NCBI GenBank assembly: GCA_013339765.2
Contig: CM023449.1
Span: 207,229,422-207,293,421, forward strand
DNA length: 64,000 bases
Direction: 5' to 3'
DNA from: Haemaphysalis longicornis
Taxonomy: Eukaryota > Arthropoda > Arachnida > Ixodida > Ixodidae
Part shown: positions 33,676-45,639 of the stretch, piece by piece
Numbering within the stretch: the stretch's first letter is position 1
How the letters are laid out: the number at the start of each line of letters is the position of its first letter
Made by a program: the position numbers and the translations under genes
The notes under the pieces: generated by a model
Database searches by the model: none
Told to the model about the DNA's origin: nothing
Seen by the model: only the letters and a program-made list of their open reading frames with translations

Positions 33676-34170
33676 CGGTTCCGTTGCAATAGCTGACGAA
33701 AGGTGGACCTGAAGAATACGTTGCGGCCTTCTACTTGAAAAAGGTTTTGAGATCTATACCGACGCATGCATCACTAGACTGAGCGTGCTATTTACAGAAC
33801 TAGTAATTCGGTGAGCGGAAAAGTAGATACCAGCTAATCTCTTATTCCCGTGGTCATCTGAACGCGTGTGTGCCGGCTTGACGTTAGGCCTAATGTTAGC
33901 CTATAACCGATTGCGCCACGCGGCAGAATATATTCTGTGTTAGCAAAGCGTTGGCAGTTTTGTCTGCACTGGGCGTTTCTACGGACGCTACCGTCGCCAG
34001 GGCGCGCTGCATGCGCGAATGTGGCAGAGCAGTTACGCGTTTTTGTGTGTGGTCTGCTGTCAAAACAATTCGACCTTCCATCAAAATTAGGTTTAACAAC
34101 AAGCATGAGCTACTCATTCACTTTTTTATATGCTGTATTCACACGTGATACATTGCTCTAATCTTTGCAG

Positions 34171-34314
34171 GATCCCTTCCAATGTTTTCAGGATCCCTTC
34201 CACAAGCAGAGGGGCACGTTTCAGCACGAGACGCTGCTGACGCGACTGGAGAGTTTGAGGCAACGAGTGTGGGAGAGAAACAATGCAGCGCCTACTGGAC
34301 GAGGCGAAAACTGA
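34171..34314 (+). CDS. UBE2Z: UBE2Z-type E2, last exon with duplicated acceptor
   Basis: Two acceptors 21 bases apart precede the same coding text. TTTGCAG ends at 34170 and TTTTCAG at 34191, each followed by GATCCCTTCCA. The second gives DPFHKQRGTFQHETLLTRLE, SLRQRVWERNN and a TGA at 34312-34314, matching the DPFxxKRGxFxxxxLLxRL end of UBE2Z. The first would add seven residues, DPFQCFQ, in frame. Both are phase 0 with the previous exon. The five visible exons give 213 codons when the second acceptor is used. Confidence 0.9.
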   Translation, partial: DPFQCFQDPFHKQRGTFQHETLLTRLESLRQRVWERNNAAPTGRGEN

Positions 34315-34319
34315 ATGTT

Positions 34320-35118
34320 CAATTTCCATGTCCGTGTCCACAAACAATCACACCAGTGATCGTGTGTTATAGCGCCACAACTGCCTGTCATACATTTTGT
34401 GCCTATAAGTTCGCCGAGCACATCAATTTTTGTTTCCATGTTTTTAATTTGTTGCTGTAAGAAAGCCAGGTGGAGCGTGTTATCTCTGTTCGTTTCTCAC
34501 TGTAAGGCATAGAAAATAGTATATTGCACAGAAATGGAACCCGAAATTGGTAAAAGTTGGAAATGGTGTGTCACTAAGCCTTAACCCTTACGTGCACCCC
34601 TTCGTTTTATTGCATTGTTGCTTCAGTGTTGTCAGTGAATGCGATGCAACCAGCGTTGCCACATGTGCGCAATTTTCTGCCATTGATTAAAAGGACGGCA
34701 TGTTGCTACATTGGTTGTCTGTTGGTGCCCTGCTCTTGTTTAGGTGACAAACCGTTTGCCGCTAATTAGGAAGAAGAGCGCCGCTAAACAGTGCCCAGTG
34801 GTGCTGCAAGATGTATCATTTCAACCCAGTCATCTGCTTCTCTTCATCATTCCGTCGTTTCCCCTCTACAAAGCACTACGACTCTACCGGAACTTGTTAC
34901 ACCAGGATCAGCGGCCTACGTGATGCAGCGATGCCGCTCGGCGTGGGCTGCCTGCAAGTATACGCCCTCACTTCCCTAGCTCGGCGTAAGCTATTCTATA
35001 TCGGTCTTAGCTGGGTGAGCTGGGCGATCGTTCAGTGTAGTTTGACCTGATCATGCCTAAATAATCATTTCGTGAGGCACTGTGCATGAATCGAAGTAAG
35101 GGGTCAAGTTTCATGAGT
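34320..35118. other. Region 3' of UBE2Z, no gene seen
   Basis: It contains the UBE2Z 3' UTR of unknown length. No canonical AATAAA lies close to the stop. Nothing else was recognised. Confidence 0.45.
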
Positions 35119-35605
35119 GTCGCGGATCCCAGTTGGCGGGTGTGAGTGCGCCGGACGGCGGGTTTCACAGCGTCGGCCGGCGGTATTTTTGCATTGATTC
35201 AGTAACGTAGTTCGTTATATCTCCATGGGTTCGTTCACAACTTCGGTTATTTGCCCCACCATTCTTACTGCCATAAAAAGAATATTTGTCGCTGATCCCA
35301 GTTGGCGGGTGTGAGTGCGCCGGACGGAGGGTTTCACAGCGTCGTCCGGCGGTATTTTTGCATTGGTTCAGTAACGTCGTTCTTTATATCTTCATGGGTT
35401 CGTTCACAACTTCGGTTAGTTGCCCCACTATTCTTACTGCCATAGAAAGAATATGTGTCGCTTATCCCAGTTGGCGGGTGTGAGTGCGCCGGGCGGAGGG
35501 TTTCACAGCGTCGGCCGGCGGTATTTTGCATGGGTTCAGTAACGTCGTTCTTTATATCTTCAAGGGTTCGTTCACGACTTTGGTTATTTGCGCCACTATT
35601 CTAGT
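35119..35605 (+). repeat. Tandem repeat, about 170-bp unit, nearly three copies
   Basis: Units start at about 35125, 35294 and 35463 with (G/T)ATCCCAGTTGGCGGGTGTG, continue through TTTCACAGCGTCG and TCAGTAACGT, and end GAATAT(T/G)TGTCGCT. The third unit is cut short after GCGCCACTATTC. The part TGCCCCACCATTCTTACTGC resembles the minus strand at 12880-12900. Confidence 0.9.
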
Positions 35606-38150
35606 TTGCAGTAGGAGAAAACGTTTATTAGAGCAAAAGAGAAAGAGAGAAAGCGAACAGGGCGATGCTGAAGCGCCCATCGTCTGGGATGCGTCTTGAC
35701 CGGGCCGACTCGAAGAAACCAAGGGCTAGTGTGCTGGGTCCAGGCTCCGCGGCCCGGGTCCATGCTAGCTCACACCCTTCTACGCTTCGGGGCGGGGAAG
35801 GGGGTGAGTTAGAGGAGTGGGAACAGGAGTATGCGACGAGGAATGTGGCGACAGGGGTGTCGCAGTGTTGGCATTGATGGGAGTAGATTGTGGGTGTGAT
35901 CTGGTGGAGGATGACGTGATTGTAGAAGGTGCCGGTCTGAAGGGAACGATCGATTATGGCTTCTGGTTGGTTAGGGCAGCGAGTGGAGCGGCGTAGACCC
36001 GGCATATAATGGTGTAATGAGACAGGAGTGCTTTGTACATATTATCGATAAGAATTTGGAGGTCGTGAGCGTTCGTGAGGGGTGGTGGAATCACTTGGCC
36101 ACCGGTTGAGACTCCCCGGGGAGTACAGAGCTCGTGCTGCAGCGTGGGCCACTTCAGTCCCCGGAAGGCCGGAGTGTCCGCGAGTCCAGATGTCCTTGGT
36201 GATGGTCTCGTCGGGTTGACTTTGGATGGAGGAATGGCCTGAAATGGGGCTATACCTGCCTTGTAAGGGCATCATGCCTGCTGCAAGTCGGAGACTGCAG
36301 TGATATCAGGAATCGTGGCGAGGGAGGGGGGGGGATGTGTTTGCGAAGGCGATGACCAGAGCTTCGGCCGTTTGTATTTCGTTGGCATGCGTGGCGGCGG
36401 CCTCGGAGATTCGGCCGGCGTGATTGAGGGTGACCGAAGTTGTGCGTGAAGTGCCAGAGTCATGCGACGTCAGTGTACGGACGGGGGGGGGGGGTCATCA
36501 GCTAGCTTCCTCATTAGACAGCGGAACCACGCTTCCCTACGGCCTTGGTTGAAGGTGGAATGCATATGGCGTGGTATGGGGGAAACATGGATGCGGTGCT
36601 TGATGGTAGTTTGGAGACGTTGCGGCCAGTCTTGATTTGGCGGCGTAGGGTAGCCCATGGAGAACGGCAAGGGCAGTTAGCGTGAAACTGAGGCGTTCAG
36701 GTTGGAAGTTTCTCTAAGCCTCCATGAGCTCTCCAAGGACGTTGTGTAGTTCAAGTTTGTGCTGTTTCTCCGTGGAGGTGTAAATGGGAAGGCCAAGAGC
36801 CGTGTTTTAGGCTCTACACATTGGGGCTGCTAGTTTTTTGAGGATTTACGTATTGTGTGGCGTAGGGGATTTTGCTGATCAGGTGAGATTGGACAAGACG
36901 ACAGATTTCCGATTCTCTGAGGCCGTGATGTCGGCTGCGGATTCTGCGAATTAGATGGATCAGGCGAGAAACGGAGGTCTGGAGTTGCGATAGGAGAGCT
37001 GTACCCATGCCGTCCCGGAAGCAGGGGACGCCGGGGACGCGGATTGTGGCCACGGAGATCAGTTCGCCTTGTATGGACACTTCAGGATCAGGTGTTGGAG
37101 TAGGAGGGTGTCCACGTGACCGGGCCCGCAGGATGACAAGGCCTGATTGGAAGGCTCACACCTTACACCCCTGGGACGTAGGTAGTTGAGGGTGGTGTCT
37201 ACAGTTCGTTGGAGGGTGTTTTGTTATTCCACACTGGAACCAGATTTGGTCCAAAAAGTTATGTGATGTTGTCGGCGTATGCATGCTCCAGGTTGGGTAT
37301 TTTGTTCAGAAGAGTAGCTAGTTCAAGTAATGAAATATATACTGAAAAGCTGGGAGGAAATAACGGATCCTGGCGGTGAGTCTTTGGGGGTGGGTTGGTG
37401 ATGGGCGAAGTGAGGCTTCCGTGTTTGATAGTGGCCGTACGATCTCGGAGAAACGCTGCAACGTAGTTGAAGGTGCGACACCCGCAGTGGGTTGCGTTGA
37501 GCTCGTATTCGATCGCTTGGTGAATAACGTTGTCGAATGCGCCTCTTGCATCGAGCACACGGATGGTGTGTAACGTGGTGTGGCTGAAGTGGTCTAGCAC
37601 CTGCTCCTTAAGTAGTAAAAGAATGTCCTGCGTGAATCATTTGGTGGGAAAACCAAACATGGTAATTGGGTATAGATGTTTTTCTTCGAGATAGTCAGGG
37701 AGGCGGTGATGTACAAGGCGTTCGAACAGTTTCTCACTGCATGGGGTAAGGGCGACCGGACGTAGCGACGTCAGCGAAATGTGTTTGTGGGGTTTTGGTA
37801 TAAGGTGATTTCCGAATGCCGCCACTGCTCTGGAAGGGTGCCCTTGGTCCAGTGAGTGTTGAAGAGTTGCAGGAGGGAGTCGATGTCAAGGGTATCAAGG
37901 TTACGAAGAGTGCTGTTTGTGATGCAGTCTTTGCGAGGTGTGGTGTAGGTTTCAGATTGGATAAAATGGCCTGTAATTCTTCCATGGTGAAGGGGCGCCG
38001 AGTGCGGGGTTGGGTCTGCCGGTGTAAGTCAGGGAGGGGGTAAGAACTAGGCTTCGGGCGTGCCGAAGAGGTTTGTGCATGGAAGAAATCCCTCGGGTGC
38101 AGAATTGAAGAGGAAAAAATAACGTTGGTGTCAGCCGAACACACAGCTAA
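35606..38150 (-). mobile_element. Degenerate LINE with reverse transcriptase and RNase H remnants
   Basis: The minus strand reads in order: TRRPFTMEELQAILSNLKP (about 38040); LIPKPHK and LRPVALTPCSEKLFERLV (about 37800-37700); DARGAFDNVIHQAIEYELN (about 37530); HAYADN at about 37270, a damaged YADD box; the GLRESEICRLVQSHLISKIP segment (about 36900); PIPRHMHSTFNQGRR (about 36570); and the RNase H end WTRGHSGLPGTEVAHAAARA (about 36150). A cysteine-containing tail QCQHC lies near 35890. Many stops and shifts show it is dead. The clade is the same as at 30.4 and 47.5 kb (PIPR-NxH linker). Confidence 0.82.
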
Positions 38151-38690
38151 GGCCGTTCATAGAGCAGAGCACCCCGGTATCCATCTTGAAACAAAGGTTC
38201 TTTACATACGTATACTACGTATATAATTTACATATATAATGTTTTTATATATCTATAAATAGTGGTTGTTGATATGCTATCTTAAGCGCCAGCGGCGAGA
38301 GAAAGCCACCCAACCATAGCGAAAAACACTCTGGAGAGGTTCCTAGTATCCCAAGAGCGTTACAAAAAAGGTGGCGGACGTGACGTCATTTTAGCGAAGT
38401 CAACTGCAGGGTTGCTTGATTTTTTGCAGCTACGGTGGCTCAATCTGAAGAAATGCCGCGGACAATTTGTAATGCGAGAGCGTTGCTGGGCCAATGATTA
38501 GATCTTCCTGGGGCCGTTAGCCATCCGCTATCAGCCATGCTCATCAAGCTTCCGCCGAAATACGTAACCGTATACCAATCGGAAGCAACGACTGATACAG
38601 CCAGATGCGAAGGCTCATCATAATCTGGAATACGTGCTCCACCAACAGAAATGTAGAAAGAAAATACGTAGAATAATGCAATATGGCTGA
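38150..38690. other. Unassigned, no gene seen
   Basis: An AT-rich patch with TATATA motifs lies at 38205-38265. No other structure was recognised. Confidence 0.45.
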
Positions 38691-38696
38691 GACCAA

Positions 38697-38894
38697 AAAA
38701 TTTACACCATTTTCCCGCGAGGGGAACCATGGGGTAGAGGCGACGCATCGGGGGTTGCCGTTGCGTTTCCGTTATGTTAGCGATGTCAGCGTGTGGATTG
38801 TTGTTGTTGTGTATCCTATTTACGCAGCATGTTCACCCCCGATGCGTCGCATCTACCCAATGGTTCCTCTCGCGGGAAGATGGTGTAAATTTTT
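38697..38894. repeat. Foldback repeat with about 60-bp arms
   Basis: The left arm (38697-38757) starts AAAATTTACACCATTTTCCC. The right arm (38831-38894) is its inverted copy with few changes, and both share the GACGCATCGGGGGT inner end. The spacer is about 73 bases and non-coding. Confidence 0.85.
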
Positions 38895-39515
38895 AACCGA
38901 GCGCAAGCTGCGCGCTAACCCACAGCTGGCACGGCGACGGGAGCGAGCGCAGCCGAGCGCAAGCTGCGTGCTGACCGCGCTGACGCACAGATGGCGCTGC
39001 GGTGAGAGCGGCGGAGCGCGCAGTTGCCGCGGCGAGAAGAATGGGGGAGGGATGCGGACTACGCCGCGACAACGCGGGACAAGGCGAGTTAAAGAGATGA
39101 GTTGCATCTAAAAAAAAAAAGACGCGAAATTATCAGGCGCTACGCCTACGCGGTAAATTCATTCTATGTTTTATCGAGGGTAGAATGTTGGGTAGACCGT
39201 ATACAGCCGTGCTTGCATCTGACGCCATTATATCAAAGACGCCCTTCCATCGTAACTAACGCCGGCACCAATATTGTGTCACATAACGGGAACAGGGGGC
39301 ACAAGATTATCGCCAGTGTCTGAAAAATCGAGGAAGGTGTAGATTATAAGCCGAAAGGAACTAAATTATCTCTTAGTAATAAATAAAACTCAATGTATAG
39401 CACCTAATTACACAAATTTTTATTCCCTCTTCGAACGTTTAGAGGCTCTTTCACCGCTGAGCGGTTTATGGGGAAAACAAGTGATAGCACCACGCGGCCA
39501 AGACAAAAAACCACT

Positions 39516-40536
39516 CAAAAAATGTGGTTGATCCCTCTTTCATTGGAATCGGTAAAACACGAAAGTGAAATGTGCCTTGACAGGAGCAGTTGAATGTTTA
39601 TTCCGCATTATATGAACTTGCAAATCGCTGTTTATATTTCGTCGGTATGGCACCGTTAGACGCATCAACATTAAACACTGGGTTACACGTGTCGGACCAT
39701 TGCGTAAATCCGATTGAAATCCCAGGCGCTCGCGAACCGTGGGAACGAGACCGAACTGGTTGTCAAGGAATAGTTTGGTGAAGTCACGGTCTGCGAAAAG
39801 AGCATTATTTTCGGGTCGTCACAAGTCTTGTGGGTGCGCTTGGCGAGCGACGTCCTGCTGGCTGGTCGCTTCGGCAAACGTGCGGCCACTTCGGTCGTGC
39901 TTTGTGGCGTATATGGCAGACACTTGCGTTGCGACGAGCTCAGCTTGTGGAGTGCGACAGGCAGAGTTCGTAGCTTAACTAGATTGTGAATGTGTGAACG
40001 CGTTCTGCTTCCCGGTGGCGTGTCCCTCGTCGCACAAAGTAGTCAGGAGAGCGACATTCGCCAGTCGGCGTCGTTGCCTTCCTGCCGTAATGCAACAGTT
40101 TTCCTACACGGGGCCACGGTGGAGGAATACGTTATTCCTCCGCTGTGCTCGGGGCCATCATCCCCGTAGCTTAGGCGGCGGACACATAAACAGAGCAGCT
40201 TACGCTGCTATACACTGCCATATCGTGGCGCCAACTATCGGCTCTCATTAGCGTCATGACGCACTACTTCGCTTAAGCTCTACCAGACGGCAGCACCATC
40301 TGAATGGAGGAAGTTAAAGGGAAGGGCATAAGGCGCGTTCGTACAGCTATCGGGGCTCGACTTCGTGTCCCAGTTGAAAGAGCGTTTCTATTCTCCCGTT
40401 GCGGCCAGAGTGATCGTATACGCTCGAATCCTGGGGCCGCCGCGTCAATGGAACTTTTTCTGGTGATGGCATTTCCGCGACGGATATGACGCCGGTGAGG
40501 TTTGTGTACCCCTGAATAAAACAATTTTGTTGTAAA
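39516..40536 (+). mobile_element. Composite repeat family T, copy A
   Basis: It shares a fixed order with copies B (43583-44331, minus) and C (49370-50091, plus): AAAAATGTGGTTGA, AACACGAAAGTG, TATATTTCGTCGGTATGGCA, GCGCTCGC, CGTTTGGTG-like text, ATTAGCGTCATGA, then ACGGCAGCACCATCTGA. A tRNA-like segment (about 40345-40445, with GCTCGAATCCTGG) and TTTTTCTGG(T/C)GATG follow. It ends in a hairpin, AACAATTTTGTTGT. Copy A has about 300 extra bases in its second half. No protein-coding capacity was recognised. Confidence 0.75.
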
Positions 40537-40539
40537 ACA

Positions 40540-41158
40540 GCTTACCAGCTAAAGATCACAGTGAGCGGATGAGGGCAAGGAACAAGCGGCTGTATCCGAG
40601 GCTCTAAACTTCAGGTCCCCTCTGCTGCTCAACTCCCAATATTTTTACTGAACACAGGTATCGCCTTTCTGTCTCTATCTAACAAAAAAATAAAACGTCC
40701 ATACTGGTCACTCCACGAGGGGATAAGCACGTTGAACCACTGGCCTTCTCGCTGAAACCCACTAACACCAAGCAGCCGCAACCATTCACGCCAAACATAT
40801 TAAGCGACACAAGCGTAGATGGCGTCTGTCTTTCCTGAGCCACAACGATTTAAAGCCTTTGAAGCTAGGCTTTCTCCCTTGGCTGACCTTCAGTGTGTGA
40901 AAAGCAAATTCGTAAACGCAGCAACTCCGTTCCAAAACGCTGCTTCAGCGTCGAAGTAACGCTTTTCCCCCTCCTCCTCCTTCTTTAACATGGTTGTAAT
41001 CGCCAACACTCAGATAAGAACGGGCCCGCGAAAGTAATGTCAACGCCCACAGACGCATGCGCGTTTGGTGAGTGTGGAAAATAGCCATTTACCTCAGCGC
41101 TGTGTTGGGCGTTCACGTGCTGACAATTTTCGCTTGGGAGCACTTGCGCGAGAAGATC
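40540..41158. other. Unassigned, upstream of the TRAF-like sequence
   Basis: No gene or repeat was recognised. A GTG-started extension of the TRAF-like frame reaches back to 41072 but adds no conserved residues. Confidence 0.4.
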
Positions 41159-42311
41159 ATGACTTACGAGTACACCTTAACGGGGTTCGGCGACTTCCTG
41201 GAGCAGCGGAGCATCACCTTCGTGGAACCGCTGCCTAGCGTTCGTGTCTGCAGTGTCTGTGGTGTTGTGCCTCCCGCAACAAGCATGCTGCCCTGCTGTC
41301 ACGCCTTTTGTGAGCGCTGCAAAAGTGAGATGACGCGTTCCATTGAATGCCCCTTGGACGGGCAGGAGTGCACAGAAGCTAGCGTCGTACTGTTAAACTT
41401 CAGCCTCTCGGAACTGGTACAGCGGAGAATTCGCTGTCCGAACTCCAGCCGCGGATGCGAGTTCGCCGGCAAGCTTGACGAACTCAAGCAACATTTGTTG
41501 AAGTGTTCTGGAAAAGTGGTTACGTGCGCTAAGTGTCGCCAGCGTTTCGCTCGTCCAGATGCCATGAACCACTACAGAGAATGCACCGGCGACTTTGGGA
41601 GCACTTCGGCCGTAAGTACTGTCGAACATCCTAGTGCTATCGGAGTGCTTACCGATATTAGGAAAGATCTCAAGCACTGGCGGGATGGGTTTGCGGCTGA
41701 CGGAATGAAAGACGGTGCTGGGCTTCGTGACGTCGACTCGGTAATTCAACGGCTGGAGCGTCTCGAAACTGAGCTAGTAGAAGGGACGAAAAACGGACCT
41801 CGGCCAACGACCAGAGTCCCCTTTTCAACGTGCATCAAAAGCTCGAGGTTCCCGGTGCCTTATCGTGCAGCTTTCCAAGCAGGCGCGTTGTCACCATGTG
41901 TACGTTTGTTGGCGTGTACACCGCGTACGAGAAGTTGACCAAGGAGAAAGAGTCTCAAATTACGTGCGAAAACGGCGTAGTTGGCGGATACAGGTTTCCG
42001 ACTTGACTTCCTGTTTTCCAAGAAAGAAGATGGAGAGGAATTCGCTTCGTACTGTACCTGGTCCATGGGGATTGGGACACTTACCTCGACTGGCCTTTCT
42101 GCAAAAAGTCACTCTAATACTGACGCACCCGACAGACCAAGAAAAGATGTCACGTTGCCAATAGCAATGAAAGGCGATAAAGTTGTGAAAAAGCCCAGCA
42201 CCCGGGAAAGTCAACTTTGGCGGCCAGACGGACAGAGTCACATGGAAGAGCATTGAGCTTGCCGGATTTATCGACGAGAATAACTTGTACGTGAACGTAG
42301 AGTTTGAGTGA
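41159..42311 (+). pseudogene. TRAF6-like RING / TRAF zinc-finger / MATH sequence, broken 3' half
   Basis: The start chosen is the ATG at 41159 (MTYEYTLTGFGDFLE). An intact frame runs to 41938. It holds a RING finger (about residues 31-67: CSVC, CCHAFCERC, CPLDG) and a TRAF-type zinc finger (about 104-160: CPNSSRGCEF, HLLKCSGKVVTCAKC, HYREC). The MATH/TRAF-C part that should follow is present but spread over shifting frames: CTFVGVYTAYEKLTKE, LDFLFSKKEDGEEF, KKVTLILTHPTDQEK, DVTLPIAMKGDKVVKKP and IELAGFIDENNLYVNVEFE, ending at TGA 42309-42311. At least four shifts are needed, so a full TRAF adaptor cannot be made. TRAF6-like proteins are cytoplasmic E3 ligases in immune signalling. A truncated RING-zinc-finger protein of about 260 residues could still be expressed. 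Confidence 0.85.
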
Positions 42312-42319
42312 TGTGAACA

Positions 42320-43580
42320 CTTTGTGCCTGTTTGTGTTTGTTGTTTTTTGTATTGAAAGCCAAGTTGTCTTGAAAACCAGTTGCATTTGTTAAACAGGAG
42401 CCGCGGAATTTAGATGCATCCCTTACCTAGGTCAGCAGTCTTACGAAATCACAGGGAAGGACTGTACTGATTTTCTTTGATGTTACATGGAAAGAAAAGA
42501 GCACTTCTGAAAGCGCCGTATTTATGTTTTGTCCTTTCTCTCCGGTGACTGCAGCTGCCAGAAATTGTGTAATGTTACCGCTTTTCTTGGAAATAAAATT
42601 GCGTTCCCGGTATGCTCATTCCAACCTGCCTCCAAATCTCGTGGATTGGGTTATTTTGATATCTGTTCCTCCATCTAAAATTAAACCACCCAATCAGCAA
42701 TAACGTGTTGACTACTGTACACCATAGCAGATATGTGGCTGACACACTGGCAGAAAGCATGCGCCCGTTTGACATACATATTTCGAACCACGCGACAGCG
42801 TTTATCATACTGTCGCCCATACTTTACCGCCAACACGAACAACCAGAAAACAGATGGCCTGTAGAAGTTTCCAGTGTACTGGTTGTATTCTGTCGAAGCT
42901 GGTGGGCAGCCGCAATGCTTGTGTGCAAAAATAAATGTCCACAGTGGAGTAACAAGTTAACGTGACGGCATGCGAGCATAACAGGCACAAGCAGCTGCGG
43001 CATGAATTTCGCCCACTCTGTCAGAGTGCTTCGCGTAAAAGACGAAGAAACGAGAGTGAAGAATGAGTCTCAAACACAATGTAGGAGTAACGACGTCTTG
43101 GTAATTAATAATCCCCACTGTGGCCAGCAGTCAACCGGAGTCCTCCACTACGACGGGCCTTATAGCCAATTTTAATAATCGCTAGGCTTTGGTGAGCGGA
43201 TTTACGTTCCCAACTGGGACTTGGAAAACGTGTTTTTTTTTTGTGTGTGTGGGGGTTGGGGGCGGGGGCGCGGTTTTGTGCCACGTGCTACCATTTCCAA
43301 CGGGGTCAGCATGGTGGTACCCTTGGTGCAGGGCCGGATTTTTTTTTTTGTCACATCCGTGCCTGCTCTACTCAAGGTGTTTTAAAGCACCGACGAAAAA
43401 TTCACAGCGTCTGAAATGTTACCTCCAAATATTTCTTGAAACTGAAAGCCCGACTGGCGATGCATTAAAGACAGACACTAGTGGTCATGTATTTCCCGCC
43501 TTGCGATGAGTCCTCACGGGGCGCGCACCTGTTTCGACATGTTGGAGCATTTCTACACTTGTGCTCTCTCCCGCGGCGCT
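42320..43580. other. Unassigned, no gene seen
   Basis: It contains short T runs (43220, 43341) and an AATAAA at 42593, possibly the former polyadenylation signal of the TRAF-like sequence. No coding region was recognised. Confidence 0.45.
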
Positions 43581-43582
43581 AT

Positions 43583-44331
43583 TTTAACACGAAAGTGTTT
43601 TTTACCGGGATCCACCAAGATCTGACTGACGTCATATCCGTCACGGGAATGACATCGCCAGAAAAAGTGTCATTGCCGCGGCTCCGCCAGGATTCGAGCC
43701 GGGAACTCCGTCGTGCAACGGGAGGTGCCAGACGCTTTAGCCACTTCGCTATGAGCTGAGCACATACAGCATATGAAATCGCCATATACCCTTCCTATAA
43801 CCTCCTATATTTAGATGGTGCTCCCGTGTACGAGAGGGGAAGCGAAGCAGTGCATCACGATGCTAATCAGCGCCGACAGTTGGCGTAAGCTGAGCTCATC
43901 GCAACGCAACCGTCTGCCGTACTCTCCACGGAGCAGGAACGCAGTGGTCGCACATTTGCGAAAGCGACGCGCCAGCAGGTTGTCGCTCGCAAGCACACCC
44001 ACAAGGCAGCCCCGCAAATCATGTTCTTTGGCTGCAGCGGTCCGTGAGTTGACCAAACGATTCGCTGGCAACCTGTCCGGGTTTCGTTCGCATCGTTTGC
44101 GAGCGCGTGTGGTGTCATTCGGATCTACGCAGTGCTCCTGCGCGTGCAATCCAGTGACTAATTCAGTGACTAATGTTGATACGCCTGACGGTGCCATACA
44201 GACGAAATATAATTAGTGATGTGCAAGTTCATATCGATGCAGAATAAACATTCAACTGATCGTGTGAAGGCACATCTCACTTTCGTGTTTTACCGATTCC
44301 TATGAAAGAGGGATCAACCACATTTTTATGT
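43583..44331 (-). mobile_element. Composite repeat family T, copy B
   Basis: This is the inverted-orientation copy. The plus-strand left end TTTAACACGAAAGTGTTTTT is the terminal hairpin; the tRNA-like segment lies at about 43675-43760 (minus, GGCTCGAATCCTGGCGG). The far end has CACTTTCGTGTTTTACC followed by TCAACCACATTTTTATG. The AACACGAAAGTG near both ends forms a short terminal inverted repeat. Confidence 0.78.
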
Positions 44332-45359
44332 CCACAACGGACATATTTGTTTTCTCTTCCGGCAGGATCATTTACCGACCACCCTCATATTAGCCTTCAT
44401 ACAAATTACCTTTGTCAACTACATTGTTTCCACATTAATTAGTCCACCCATTTAGCCTTTTGAGAAGTTATTTGTTATTCGCTGTTATTTGATGGCTTAA
44501 TTAACCTAGTCATCCTTCGTATGTCGCTTAAACTCGCTGGAAATTTCCAGAGCTTCGGCATGTCTAGGAGGAGCAAAGTGTTTCATATCGCGCGGTGTTA
44601 CATAGCACGCTCTTGTGTTTACAATTGCAATTGTGTTTCCACGAAGGACGTTGAGTGTTGGCTGGATAACGACACACAAGGTTTCCTCCTTCATAATAAA
44701 AAGCCTCGAGCCTCCCTTGAATTAGCGAGCACGTGCACGGAGCCATGATCGAGCCCTTTGTAAGATAGTGCGCAGGGCGTTGGAAATAAACCAAAGATTT
44801 GATTTTCTACGAATACGTCGTGGCTCGAGGCAGCCTAAAACTACTCTTCAATGGTATGACCAGCTCGCCGCGGTAGTTATAACCGCCAATAAAAACTGTC
44901 AACACCTCATACAACTAGCTTCGAGTTGGGTTTTTTTTAGTCGAAGTTTGCCGTGGCGGCATAACGGTGCACGATTCACAGGTACACGAACACGCTTTTG
45001 CTTCTCGTATAAAGTCCCAGAAGGGGGCCAATGAAATGGTCCACGAACCCCAGCGCTGCAGGTATGGAGGGCGGCCAGGGGGGAGGCCGGTTGTGCATGA
45101 AGTTGCCGTAATCGGAGCTGGATGCCAGTCCCGGGTCAGGGTCCACAGCAGATGCTCGTGCACCATACATTCTGTACGGCGGACGTCGCAGAATTGTCAT
45201 CAGGCTTCCTACTGAGTTGAAGGTTTAAAACAAACAGATGGTGAATATGCAAATAGCCTATACACAAGGCCAGTGAATAAGCGAAATCGATGCCATCTTG
45301 CGCTCCCCATTCGATATAAGAGAACAAAAGAAATGCACATACAATTTCTATACTCCCTA
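44332..45359. other. Unassigned, no gene seen
   Basis: Only short frames without motifs were found. Confidence 0.45.
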
Positions 45360-45630
45360 ATGAGAAATTTCTGCGCAGCGCGAGCTGCAGTCTTCTCGGT
45401 CATGGCGCATATCTGTTGCGCGACAGGAAGGGATCGCGTGATCAGACAACACACGGCGGATTCGCGCTACTCTGCTCTTATCTTGAAGCGCGTCGCCGCG
45501 GCCGGCCAGCGTGTTGCTGCCATTTCTGTTTCACCCTCCAGCGCTGATGTCATCTCGTTCGGATTAGGAACGTACGGGGGTGTAGCGAGCATGTTGTTGC
45601 AAATCGTGTTTCAACCTCCCCAGCAAATGT
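45360..45630 (+). repeat. Dispersed repeat D1, copy 2
   Basis: This pairs with 31478-31655. The second half contains about 70 extra GC-rich bases around 45490-45560. Confidence 0.65.
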
Positions 45631-45639
45631 CACGGGGTT

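Noticed and set aside
39553..40536. Helitron assignment for the composite repeat because of its terminal hairpin
   Set aside because: The 3' hairpin is not followed by a CTRR end, and the hairpin sequence is repeated in inverse at the other end, which Helitrons do not show.
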